DNA from: Akkermansiaceae bacterium
GTDB lineage: Bacteria; Verrucomicrobiota; Verrucomicrobiia; Verrucomicrobiales; Akkermansiaceae
Length of the DNA stretch: 9,097 nucleotides
Direction of reading: 5' to 3'
NCBI GenBank assembly: GCA_903909905.1
Contig: CAIVXP010000162.1
Coordinates: forward strand, 1 to 9,097
Part shown: positions 1 through 9,014 of the stretch, piece by piece
Layout: every line of letters begins with the position of its first letter
Position numbering within the stretch: the stretch's first letter is position 1
Made by a program: the position numbers and the translations under genes
The notes under the pieces: generated by a model
The model's database searches: none
What the model was told of the DNA's origin: nothing
What the model saw: the letters and a program-made list of their open reading frames with translations, nothing else

Positions 1-279
1 CTGGGCGAAAACGCCGGGTGAGAGTGCGAAGGTATCGGCGACGGTGCTGGCGCGGCCTTGCAGGTAGCGTTCGGCTTCGACGACCTCGGTGCCGCCCGGA
101 GTTTTTGCCAGTTCCTTGCGGCTGGATTCGGGTGTCGCTGCGGTGGGTGTGGCACGATCGCGGCTGGCCTCCACGATGGTGGCGGGAAGTTTGCGAGGTG
201 TTGTGGATGGATTGCTGTTTTGTGCGTGGATTGTTGAAAGGCCTGTTAGTGAGGCGATCAAGCATGGGATGAATTTCAT
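1..279 (-). CDS. TonB-dependent outer-membrane receptor, N-terminal part (runs off the window)
   Basis: Outer-membrane receptors of this family import iron chelates, cobalamin or other scarce ligands with energy from TonB-ExbBD. Only the first 93 residues are present. The frame is open from the ATG at 279 to base 1 with no stop. Residues 1-19 look like a Sec signal peptide (MKFIPCLIASLTGLSTIHA, probable cleavage before Q20). A Ser/Thr/Pro/Ala-rich linker covers about 21-55. The start of a plug domain follows, with PGGTEVVEAE (61-70) and QGRASTVADTFALSPGVFAQ (74-93), the usual opening of FecA/siderophore-type plugs. There is no room for an N-terminal STN signalling domain, so a FecIR-type signalling circuit is not indicated. 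The start is fixed by the signal peptide; no Shine-Dalgarno precedes it. A 21-bp palindrome lies 40 bases upstream and a small CxxC membrane protein gene lies before that. The ligand cannot be told from this fragment. Confidence 0.86.
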   Translation of the reverse strand, partial: MKFIPCLIASLTGLSTIHAQNSNPSTTPRKLPATIVEASRDRATPTAATPESSRKELAKTPGGTEVVEAERYLQGRASTVADTFALSPGVFAQ

Positions 280-318
280 AAATTTTTTGAAGTAAGATTG
301 TTTGGATAAGTTTGGTTT

Positions 319-339
319 CACGCGGAACTGTTCCGCGTG
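319..339. promoter_or_regulatory. 21-bp perfect palindrome upstream of the TonB receptor gene (candidate operator)
   Basis: Ten-base arms CACGCGGAAC (319-328) and GTTCCGCGTG (330-339) are exact reverse complements around one central T. The site lies 40 bases upstream of the receptor start in the 164-base gap behind the CxxC-protein gene. Neither side is followed by a T-run, so it does not look like an intrinsic terminator. A dimeric repressor or activator site in the receptor promoter is the simplest reading. I do not recognise it as a Fur box (which would be AT-rich) and cannot name the regulator. Confidence 0.5.
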
Positions 340-443
340 TGTGCGAAATGGATTTTGTTTCATGCCCGATGGGGGCGTGATTTTATGGATCCGCAAACAT
401 GGGCGGATTCCCTTATGATGTGCCAGCAATGGGCTGGGCGGGG

Positions 444-872
444 TCAGGCCAACTCTGGTGGTGGCGAGACGGGGGACTCATGCCAACTACTCATCCATGC
501 AGCGCTGCCGAGGATCGGCTGCTGCTTGTGCTCGACATGGCGAGGGGGCTTGAGGCGGATAATTTCCTGGGCGAGGCATTCCGTGCGCAATTTTGCGAAC
601 GCGGAAAGGTCGATGTCCTTGGAAAGCGGTTGTTTCGATTCGTCCTTTTTGACGCTGTCGATTTTTTTGCAAAGGTGGCAGGGGCGTTCGCCGCTGAAGG
701 TGTCTTTCACGCCTTTGGCGAGGCCGTCATCCTTTGAATACTGGATGATCATCGAGATCCATGCGTAGGACTGGACCAAGGCATAGGGGCCAACCGTCAG
801 ATGCAGGCAACCGCAAATGACCATCAGAAGTTGGAAAAGCTTCTTCAAGGATTTGATCCGTGGGTGAAGCAT
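444..872 (-). CDS. small single-TM protein with a CxxC motif, upstream of the TonB receptor
   Basis: 142 residues. A basic N-terminus (HPRIKSLKK) leads into one hydrophobic segment at about 12-37, either a signal anchor or an uncleaved signal. The next stretch, YAWISMIIQYSKDDGLAKGV (36-55), is followed by TFSGERPCHLCKKID with a Cys pair at C65/C68 (CHLC). The rest (70-142) is charged, then Pro-rich, with no further hydrophobic segment. I recognise the layout (TM, 'AKGVKDTFSGE-PC-LC') as that of small conserved proteins found beside TonB receptors in Verrucomicrobia and related bacteria, somewhat like the DUF2946 group, but cannot assign a function. The CxxC pair after the membrane segment could bind a metal or form a disulfide; this is inference. 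The coding case rests on this recognisable composition, a good signal-anchor start, and a gene order on the same strand as the receptor. The receptor begins 164 bases downstream. Confidence 0.72.
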   Translation of the reverse strand: MLHPRIKSLKKLFQLLMVICGCLHLTVGPYALVQSYAWISMIIQYSKDDGLAKGVKDTFSGERPCHLCKKIDSVKKDESKQPLSKDIDLSAFAKLRTECLAQEIIRLKPPRHVEHKQQPILGSAAWMSSWHESPVSPPPELA

Positions 873-883
873 AGGGCGGGAGA

Positions 884-912
884 GGGATATGGCTCTGGCC
901 TGTGCGCGTCAA
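884..912 (-). promoter_or_regulatory. possible sigma70-type promoter for the CxxC-protein gene
   Basis: On the minus strand TTGACG (bases 912-907, five of six matches to the -35 consensus) is separated by exactly 17 bases from TATCCC (889-884, three of six matches to the -10). Transcription would start about five bases before the ATG at 872, giving a very short leader, which fits the absence of a ribosome-binding site. The weak -10 keeps this tentative. Confidence 0.3.
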
Positions 913-946
913 GGAAAATGCGAGCGGTTGAGGCGTTTGCCGGAGC

Positions 947-1171
947 TTAACGAATTGATAGCAACTCCTCCACAGTCATACCAACATCGCGAGCGATCTG
1001 TCGGAGGAGCGGCGGTGCGATGTCACGCCCTTTGTGCATCGGTACGGTAGTTCCCCGACCGTCATGATGTCGGTATTGGACATGTGAGCCACGTTGTCTC
1101 ACTGCAGTAAAACCGCATCGTTCCAATAAACGACAAACTTCGGTGGGCTTTAGGACAGGGAGTGATCCCAT
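947..1171 (-). CDS. hicA: HicA-family mRNA interferase toxin
   Basis: 74 residues. HicA toxins have a small double-stranded-RNA-binding-like fold and cut mRNA and tmRNA, using one catalytic histidine. The sequence shows the family pattern in order: PVLKPTEVCRLLERCGF (5-21), the helix that normally reads 'KELIKLLEKNGF'; RQRGSHVQYRH (25-35) with the expected catalytic His at H30; TVPMHKGRDI (42-51), matching the 'VPxHxGKEI' strand; and a C-terminal helix LLRQIARDVGMTVEELLSI (55-73). No key residue is missing, so the toxin looks intact. The start codon lies two bases after the stop of hicB (TGATCATG), so translation is probably coupled to the antitoxin. The pair is in the order antitoxin first, toxin second. 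No Shine-Dalgarno is visible. Confidence 0.92.
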   Translation of the reverse strand: MGSLPVLKPTEVCRLLERCGFTAVRQRGSHVQYRHHDGRGTTVPMHKGRDIAPPLLRQIARDVGMTVEELLSIR

Positions 1172-1173
1172 GA

Positions 1174-1383
1174 TCAGGCCACGGCAACATTTTGTGTTCC
1201 GAGAAATTCCGCTTCGAGGTCGGGTTCCCCGTCCTCCAGCAGCATGGCGATCACTTCACGCAAGTTGTCGTTGAGTTCGTCCAAGGTTTCGCCTTGTGAG
1301 TGCGCCCCCGGAAAACCTGGAACATATCCAACAAAAAGACCGGTCTCATGGTCGCGTTCTATTACCGCTGTGAATGATTTCAT
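1174..1383 (-). CDS. hicB: HicB-family antitoxin, short form without a DNA-binding domain
   Basis: 69 residues. HicB binds and blocks HicA. The partial RNase-H-like fold is seen in FTAVIERDHETGLFVGYVPG (4-23), then FPGAHSQGETLDELNDNL (24-41) and the helix REVIAMLLEDGE (42-53). Longer HicB proteins carry a C-terminal ribbon-helix-helix or HTH that represses the operon. Here the protein ends after about 16 further residues, so no such domain is present and autorepression by HicB alone is not expected. A weak inverted repeat, AACGT (1384-1388) and ACGTT (1398-1402), lies directly upstream of the start, but its role is unknown. The DNA upstream (1381-1440) has 23 G or C in 60 bases by hand count, clearly more AT-rich than the neighbouring genes, which fits a laterally moved cassette. 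hicA follows after two bases. Confidence 0.92.
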   Translation of the reverse strand: MKSFTAVIERDHETGLFVGYVPGFPGAHSQGETLDELNDNLREVIAMLLEDGEPDLEAEFLGTQNVAVA

Positions 1384-1471
1384 AACGTCATTCTTGCACG
1401 TTTTGTATATTCGTCAATCAAGCAGCCAATCAGTAATGGATGAGCTCGCACCCCCATTTCAATCGATCAGA

Positions 1472-4645
<3,174 letters not shown>

Positions 4646-4686
4646 GTGACGCTGGGGGTGAGGCGGTAGGAACCGCTGGGCCGCAG

Positions 4687-4715
4687 GGAATACACCGGAG
4701 AGGAGGACCTTGCAA
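4687..4715 (-). promoter_or_regulatory. possible sigma70-type promoter for secA
   Basis: On the minus strand TTGCAA (4715-4710, four of six -35 matches) is followed after 17 bases by TATTCC (4692-4687, three of six -10 matches). Transcription would begin near 4680, about 35 bases before the ATG at 4645. The site lies within the optional N-terminal extension of the long SecA frame, which supports the shorter start. The 145-base gap to pilT (4646-4790) contains no convincing terminator hairpin with a U-run. Confidence 0.33.
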
Positions 4716-4790
4716 GCGCTGGAGACGGGCGGGGCCACTTAAGTTTTCCCTCAAAAAGCGCTTGGATTGGCGATGTCGGTCGCACGGGCC

Positions 4791-5900
4791 TCAATGGCTC
4801 ATCGGGTTGTCGCCGGAGGCATCGCCGAGGTGGACCATGTTTTCCGGCAGGAAGCGTTTGAAGCGGGTCTTGTCGATCGACTTCATGTAGGCCTCTTCGG
4901 GCGAGATCATGCCCTCACGGAGTTTCGTCCAGATCGACTCATCCATGAACTGCATGCCTTCGTTTTTGCCGCCGGTAATCACATCGTAGAGTTTTTGGGT
5001 CGCGCCTTCGCGGATGATTGCGGAGACCGCCGGGGTGGCGAACATGATTTCGTGAACGGCGGTGCGGCCGGGTTTGTCGATGCGCTTGCAGAGGAGTTGG
5101 GCGACCACGCCGCGTAGGGAGGCGGCGAGCATGGTGCGGACTTGAGATTGCTGGTCGGCGGGGAACACATCGATGATGCGGTCGACCGTCTTGCGCGCGT
5201 TGTTGGTGTGGAGGGTGCCGAATACGAGCAGGCCGGTTTCGGCGGCTGTGAGTGCGAGTGAAATCGTCTCGAGGTCGCGCATCTCGCCGACGAGCACGAT
5301 GTCCGAATCTTCGCGCATGGCGGCGCGAAGACCATCGGCGAATGAAGGGGTTTGGATGTGGACTTCGCGTTGGGTGATGATCGACTTTTTGTTTCGATGA
5401 ACGAACTCGATCGGTTCTTCGATGGTGATGATGTGGCGGCTGAAGTTTGTGTTGATGTAATCGAGCAGTGCCGCGAGTGTCGTTGACTTGCCAGAGCCGG
5501 TGGGGCCGGTGACTAGGATGAGGCCGGAGCGCATGTGGCCGAATTCCTTCACCACCTCGGGCACGCCAAGTGATTCGAGCGAGGCGATCTCGGTGGGGAT
5601 AAGCCGAAAGACCGCGCCGAGTCCGTTTTGCTGCTTCAGGTAGTTGCACCGGAAGCGCGAATTTTCGTCCATCTCGTAAGCGAAGTCGAGATCGCCGGCC
5701 GCAAGGTATTTTTCGAATGCGGAAGGGTCGCAGATTTCCGCTAGGAGGCTTTTAAAATCTTCACCGGCGAGGATCGGCTGGTCGGGTATGGCACTGACGG
5801 CACCGTGGGCGCGGATCTTCGGTGGCTGTCCCTCGGACAGATGGAGATCGGATCCTTTGCTGGCTACCAGGTAGCGGAAAAACTCATCAATGCGTGCCAT
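4791..5900 (-). CDS. pilT: type IV pilus retraction ATPase PilT (downstream copy)
   Basis: 369 residues. PilT is a hexameric cytoplasmic ATPase at the pilus base that powers depolymerisation of the pilin fibre, giving twitching motility and DNA uptake. The N-terminal PAS-like domain begins FFRYLVASKGSDLHLSEGQP (7-26), the usual 'KGASDLHL' opening. The RecA-like core has Walker A GPTGSGKST (132-140), the Asp box around TIEEPIEFVH (159-168), Walker B DIVLVGEMRDLETI (200-213), and the His box GTLHTNNA (228-235). The retraction-specific C-terminal motif equivalent to AIRNLIRE reads AVSAIIRE (291-298), and GMQFMDESI (315-323) follows. The sequence GEMRDLETI is PilT-like, whereas PilU normally has a GEIR form. 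A 46-base gap separates it from the upstream paralog; both are probably cotranscribed. No pilB, pilC or pilin gene is in the window. The Met at 5900 is the natural start. Confidence 0.96.
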   Translation of the reverse strand: MARIDEFFRYLVASKGSDLHLSEGQPPKIRAHGAVSAIPDQPILAGEDFKSLLAEICDPSAFEKYLAAGDLDFAYEMDENSRFRCNYLKQQNGLGAVFRLIPTEIASLESLGVPEVVKEFGHMRSGLILVTGPTGSGKSTTLAALLDYINTNFSRHIITIEEPIEFVHRNKKSIITQREVHIQTPSFADGLRAAMREDSDIVLVGEMRDLETISLALTAAETGLLVFGTLHTNNARKTVDRIIDVFPADQQSQVRTMLAASLRGVVAQLLCKRIDKPGRTAVHEIMFATPAVSAIIREGATQKLYDVITGGKNEGMQFMDESIWTKLREGMISPEEAYMKSIDKTRFKRFLPENMVHLGDASGDNPMSH

Positions 5901-5946
5901 GGCGGGTCTTTGGAAAGTGGGTAAAAGCTTATGAACATTCGGGCGA

Positions 5947-7029
5947 TCAGGATTGGAGGAATTCCTTCATCTGCGCTTTGTCGTCGGACCGGTAGAGCAA
6001 GTCTTCGCGACTGATGAGTCCATCGACGTAAAGTTTGCGCAGTGATTCATCCATCGTGATCATGCCGACATTTTTACCGGTCTGCATGACGCCTGGGAGC
6101 ATGTAGGTTTTGCCCTCGCGGATGCAGTTGGAAACAGCGGGGGTGTTGACAAGCAGCTCGAGTGCCAGCACTCGACCATTGCCATCGGCGCGAGGGACGA
6201 GTTGTTGGGAAAGGATGCCGCGCAGGGATTCCGAGACCATGATGCGGATCTGGTCGCGTTGATCGGTGGGGAACACATCGAGCACGCGGTCGAGGGTGCG
6301 TGGGGCGTTGCCGGTGTGGAGAGTGCCGAGCACAAGGTGGCCAGTTTCTGCGGCAGTGAGGGCAAGCTGGATGGTTTCGAGGTCGCGCATTTCACCAACC
6401 ATGATCACATCGGGGTCCTCCCGCAGGGCGCCGCGAAGGGCTTTGGCGAATGATTCCGTGTGAGTGTGGACCTCGCGTTGATTCACCTGACATCCCTTCG
6501 ACTCAAAGACATATTCGACCGGGTCTTCGAGGGTGAGGATGTGATCTTCGCGGTCGCGGTTGATGAAATCGACGAGTGCAGCGAGGGTGGTTGACTTGCC
6601 AGAGCCGACAGATCCGGTGACGAGTACTAGGCCGTTCTGGTAACGGGTGAGTGGCAGAATGTGTTCGAGCGGCAGGCCGATGTCTTCGATCGAGCGAATC
6701 TTACTGTTGATGATGCGAAACACCATGTCATAGCCGAGGCGCTGTTTGATCACCGAGGCACGGTAGCGACCGGATGGGGAGGAGTAGGCGAAATCGACGT
6801 CACCACGCTTTTCAAGCCGCTCCCACTCGGTCTGAGAAAGGAATGAGCGTGCGAGTTTTTCCGCCTCATCGGCGGTCAGCGATGGGTGGTCATCCCAGAT
6901 GGGCGTGAGGGTACCGAAGCGTCTCCATGCAGGCGGATAACCTGTGGCGAGGTGGACATCGGAGCAGTCGTATTCGCGCCCGATTTGCAGATACTGGTCA
7001 ACATGATCAAGGACCTGATGGGTGGGCAT
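5947..7029 (-). CDS. pilT: second PilT-family retraction ATPase with an altered P-loop (upstream copy)
   Basis: 360 residues from the ATG at 7029. An ATG at 7092 would add 21 Pro-rich residues lying wholly in the overlap with the preceding gene and unlike the family. The N-terminal domain has REYDCSDVHLATGYPPAWRR (18-37), the family 'ASDLHL' region. Core motifs are P-loop GSVGSGKST (139-147), TLEDPVEYVF (166-175), Walker B DVIMVGEMRDLETI (207-220), His box GTLHTGNA (235-242), C-terminal AVSNCIRE (298-305) and GMITMDESL (322-330). The P-loop has Ser-Val where PilT normally has Pro-Thr (GPTGSGKST); the catalytic Lys and Ser remain, so ATPase activity is expected. GEMRDLETI again favours PilT over PilU. 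Paired retraction ATPases are common; one often adds force or is accessory to the other. The start overlaps the preceding small-membrane-protein gene by 23 bases, suggesting one transcript. Confidence 0.94.
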   Translation of the reverse strand: MPTHQVLDHVDQYLQIGREYDCSDVHLATGYPPAWRRFGTLTPIWDDHPSLTADEAEKLARSFLSQTEWERLEKRGDVDFAYSSPSGRYRASVIKQRLGYDMVFRIINSKIRSIEDIGLPLEHILPLTRYQNGLVLVTGSVGSGKSTTLAALVDFINRDREDHILTLEDPVEYVFESKGCQVNQREVHTHTESFAKALRGALREDPDVIMVGEMRDLETIQLALTAAETGHLVLGTLHTGNAPRTLDRVLDVFPTDQRDQIRIMVSESLRGILSQQLVPRADGNGRVLALELLVNTPAVSNCIREGKTYMLPGVMQTGKNVGMITMDESLRKLYVDGLISREDLLYRSDDKAQMKEFLQS

Positions 7030-7444
7030 GGGGCTTGCGGGAGAGGGGTTGGCTCGTGTGGGAGGGGTGGGATGCCGTCGGATTGGAAACAAGCGTCGCC
7101 GTCATGCGATGCGTGAGCCATTTTCTCAAGGCATCACCAAGCCAGATCTTCAACATCGGGCGAGCAGCGGTCAAGGTGAGACCAAGCAGAGTGCTTGTGA
7201 TGCCGCGTGATTTTTCGGTGGGTGCCGATTTCTTGCGGCGAAACAGCATGCTTGCGGCCAGGCCGGAAACGATCGAGCCAGTGACCCAGATGCCGGGTTT
7301 TTCCTGCAGCGAGTGGCGGATTCGCGTCGGCACATCGAGTTTTTCGCGAAGCGCGATGGCATCGAGTGTGAGTCGCGAACGGGCGGCGGCGCTGAGTTGG
7401 ATCAGGCGTTCGACTTCGGATTTTTCTGCAATTTTTCGATCCAT
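7007..7444 (-). CDS. small membrane protein in the YqjK position of a DUF883/holin-X cassette
   Basis: 145 residues from the ATG at 7444. A longer frame up to 7630 is open but its extension is Arg/His/Pro-rich shadow of the overlapping gene. The protein opens with a charged helical part, MDRKIAEKSEVERLIQLSAA (1-20), then LREKLDVPTRIRHSLQEKP (32-50), a Gly/Ser-rich hydrophobic segment GIWVTGSIVSGLAASML (51-67), basic RRKK (69-72), and a second moderately hydrophobic stretch ITSTLLGLTLTAARPMLKIW (82-101). The tail after about 112 is Ser/His/Pro-rich and probably unstructured. I do not recognise a named family. Layout and position after a holin-X gene resemble YqjK of the E. coli yqjD-yqjE-yqjK set, an analogy and not a proven homology. 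It begins 43 bases inside the holin-X gene and ends 23 bases inside the pilT paralog, so translation is probably coupled on both sides. Confidence 0.75.
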   Translation of the reverse strand: MDRKIAEKSEVERLIQLSAAARSRLTLDAIALREKLDVPTRIRHSLQEKPGIWVTGSIVSGLAASMLFRRKKSAPTEKSRGITSTLLGLTLTAARPMLKIWLGDALRKWLTHRMTATLVSNPTASHPSHTSQPLSRKPHAHPSGP

Positions 7445-7824
7445 TCGCGGTCTCTTTGGAATTCGGCGCGGGTCACGGGGAAGAGCGGGGTGCTGGTGCC
7501 GGAGGATTTGCGCAGGAGGATGATGGCCAGGATGACGTGGATTGCGCCGATGGCGAGCGCAGTCCAGAACCAAGGCCAGCCTGCGAGCTGTGAGAGCGCG
7601 CCAATGGTGCCGGCGAGGAGCAATGACCACCCGAAGGTGATGCAGAGGATCGCGGCGATGACGCGTGCTGCTTTGTTAGAGCCTTTGCGCGCGGCAACCT
7701 TGGCCTCGAGTCGGATCAACTCGGCGCGCGAACTGACGATGGCGAGCAAGGCTTCGATCCAGCTCGATGGGCCATGCGTGTGCTCGTGGCCTTGGGGGGT
7801 GGCCTGTGTGTTTGGATCTGGCAT
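7402..7824 (-). CDS. phage holin-X family / YqjE-like inner-membrane protein
   Basis: 140 residues. Despite the family name (Pfam holin-X, PF07332), chromosomal members are small inner-membrane proteins and not lysis proteins; their exact role is unknown. A His/Pro-rich N-terminus (1-20) precedes an amphipathic helix WIEALLAIVSSRAELIRLEA (22-41), the typical 'sRaeLi.lEl.e' signature of the group. Two membrane helices follow: about 52-77 (AARVIAAILCITFGWSLLLA) and about 83-104 (WPWFWTALAIGAIHVILAII). The C-terminal tail, FPVTRAEFQRDREWIEK (115-131), has the usual 'P.t..el..D..wl' ending. The neighbours are a DUF883 gene 84 bases upstream and a small membrane protein overlapping by 43 bases, which matches the YqjD-YqjE-YqjK order. 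The start at 7824 has no Shine-Dalgarno. Confidence 0.88.
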   Translation of the reverse strand: MPDPNTQATPQGHEHTHGPSSWIEALLAIVSSRAELIRLEAKVAARKGSNKAARVIAAILCITFGWSLLLAGTIGALSQLAGWPWFWTALAIGAIHVILAIILLRKSSGTSTPLFPVTRAEFQRDREWIEKLQKNPKSNA

Positions 7825-7908
7825 GAAAAAGAACCGTATGTGCGCTCGCCCGGTGAGTGTGTTGGATCACCGGTCGAGGCCGATCTTCGCTGCTACAGAT
7901 GGGAGAAA

Positions 7909-8274
7909 TCAGCGACGGGTGATGAGGCCAATGAGGAATCCGACGCCGAGGGCGCCGAGCACGCATTTGGTTGGGTTCTGGCGGATGTAATCTTCGGCGG
8001 ACGAGTGAAGCTCTTGGGCTTTCACGCGGGTTTCCTGCCAGTGTTCGGTGGCTGATTCGCGAAGGTGTTGGGATTTTTCTGCGGCCGTTTGGCGGAGTTG
8101 TTGGGCGGATTCGACCGCGCGTTCCTTGAGGGCGGCGGCTCTGGATTCGGCGGTGTGCACGAACTCGCGGGCTCTTTCGCCGGCGGCGGCGCGGAGGTCG
8201 TTGGCGGCTTGTGCGATCGAGGGGCTTGCGGCGGTGGCCTCGGCGTTGTCGAGAGTGGAAGCGGAGTCGGTCAT
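7909..8274 (-). CDS. DUF883 / YqjD-ElaB-like C-tail-anchored protein
   Basis: 121 residues from the ATG at 8274. An upstream ATG at 8361 would add 29 residues of no family likeness. The protein is a long Ala/Glu/Gln-rich helix, probably coiled coil, from about 17 to 98 (for example QAANDLRAAAGERAREFV, 22-39). It ends in the DUF883 signature YIRQNPTKCVLGALGVGF (96-113) followed by LIGLITRR, a glycine-zipper membrane anchor with a terminal Arg pair. E. coli YqjD and ElaB are inner-membrane proteins of this type that associate with ribosomes in stationary phase. The same role here would be inference. It is the first gene of a likely operon with the holin-X protein and the YqjK-position protein. 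A 158-base gap separates it from the TPR gene, so a promoter there is plausible, but I see none with convincing boxes. Confidence 0.86.
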   Translation of the reverse strand: MTDSASTLDNAEATAASPSIAQAANDLRAAAGERAREFVHTAESRAAALKERAVESAQQLRQTAAEKSQHLRESATEHWQETRVKAQELHSSAEDYIRQNPTKCVLGALGVGFLIGLITRR

Positions 8275-8432
8275 GGCTTTGTTCGTTAGGATTGCAAGTT
8301 TCCGGAACTGGGTCCGTAGAAGGGAACCATCGCACTTTTGGCGTTTGGCGCAAGACAGCATCTCGGGAAATGCGGCCGCGGATCGATGATTTTTCGCGGG
8401 GGGCGCGGAAAGGCGGGAATTTTATTTCGTGG

Positions 8433-8900
8433 TCAATCGAGCGGACCGATGCCGATCAGGTCGCGGTCTTCCTTGGCGGCTTCGATGAAGGTGTGATCCA
8501 TGGAAATCGCCTGTTTTAGGTGGCTACGGGCCCGTTTCGCCTCGCCGAGGGTCCAGAGGTAGCAGGCGAGGTTGTAATGGAAAATGGCCATTTCGAAGAG
8601 GCTTTTGGGGCCTTTGAGCAGCCAGTTGCAGGCCGCGAGCGTGTCGCCGGTTTCGTGGAGGCAAAAGGCGGCGCGTAGGAAAAATACTGGTTCGTCCTTG
8701 GCAGCGAGGCAAAGCAGTCGGGCCGTGTCGGAGGCGCGGTTCCATGATTCGCTTTGCATTTGCGCCGCGAGCTTGAGCTCGAGCACATGGCGTTTTTTTT
8801 GCGCCTCGGCGGGCAGTTCGTTGAGCTCTAACAGCGCCTCATCGGCCAATCCCAATTCCAGCCATCCGGTGGCCGCTTGCAGCGTCGCATGCAAATTCAT
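8433..8900 (-). CDS. small TPR-repeat-like helical protein
   Basis: 155 residues, no signal peptide or membrane segment, so probably cytoplasmic. It is made of helix pairs of about 34 residues with TPR-type spacing: ATGWLELGLADEALLELNEL (9-28), VLELKLAAQMQSESWNRASD (39-58), VFFLRAAFCLHETGDTLAAC (72-91), and the clearest repeat AIFHYNLACYLWTLGEAKRA (104-123) with the Ala, Leu, Gly and Ala positions of a TPR. The C-terminus reads AAKEDRDLIGI. Such proteins act as scaffolds; no partner can be named. The gene stands alone, with 158 bases to the DUF883 gene and at least 197 non-coding bases upstream. Upstream of the ATG at 8900 there is no Shine-Dalgarno, and only weak promoter boxes (TTGCAT, 16 bases, TAAACT). 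Confidence 0.82.
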   Translation of the reverse strand: MNLHATLQAATGWLELGLADEALLELNELPAEAQKKRHVLELKLAAQMQSESWNRASDTARLLCLAAKDEPVFFLRAAFCLHETGDTLAACNWLLKGPKSLFEMAIFHYNLACYLWTLGEAKRARSHLKQAISMDHTFIEAAKEDRDLIGIGPLD

Positions 8901-8945
8901 CGGGCTGAGTTTAGATTAGGCGATCGCGGATGCAATCGTGGAGAT

Positions 8946-8971
8946 AAGATTCAAGACTTGAAGATTCAAGA
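8946..8971. repeat. 11-bp direct repeat, 15-base period
   Basis: AAGATTCAAGA occurs at 8946-8956 and again at 8961-8971. The joining bases create overlapping mirror arms (TTCAAG A CTTGAA at 8951-8963), so the element is both directly and inversely repetitive. It lies about 50 bases upstream of the TPR gene start. It may be an operator, or simply part of the repetitive intergenic DNA that follows it. Confidence 0.45.
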
Positions 8972-8978
8972 GGCAAGA

Positions 8979-9003
8979 GAAGAGCGTGAAGAAGTCGCTC
9001 TTC
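8979..9003. repeat. 8-bp perfect inverted repeat with a 9-base loop
   Basis: GAAGAGCG (8979-8986) and CGCTCTTC (8996-9003) are exact reverse complements around nine bases. No T-run follows on either strand, so a terminator role is not supported. It belongs to the 197-base non-coding stretch at the right edge. Confidence 0.45.
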
Positions 9004-9014
9004 AATCTCGGTAG

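Noticed and set aside
389..408. Inverted repeat ATCCGC / GCGGAT behind the CxxC-protein gene as a terminator
   Set aside because: Only six base pairs with an eight-base loop and no U-run on the minus strand.
337..768. Plus-strand open frame of 143 residues opposite the CxxC-protein gene
   Set aside because: No recognisable motif; the minus-strand frame has a signal anchor and CxxC motif and fits the strand of all neighbours.
4646..4738. N-terminal 31-residue extension of SecA
   Set aside because: The extension is unlike any SecA N-terminus; MIKWILQKIVGSKN is the usual start, and promoter-like boxes lie inside the extension.
7030..7092. N-terminal 21-residue extension of the upstream PilT
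   Set aside because: Pro-rich, not PilT-like, and entirely inside the preceding reading frame.
7402..7824. Holin-X gene as sign of a prophage lysis module
   Set aside because: No endolysin, spanin or phage structural gene is nearby; the DUF883 neighbour points to the chromosomal YqjE-type context.
8393..8411. Hairpin of CGCG arms behind the TPR gene as a terminator
   Set aside because: Contains a mismatch and T-run lies on the wrong side for minus-strand termination.
8920..8927. GCGATCGC octamer resembling the cyanobacterial HIP1 element
   Set aside because: A single copy is expected by chance in such DNA, and the proteins do not suggest a cyanobacterium.
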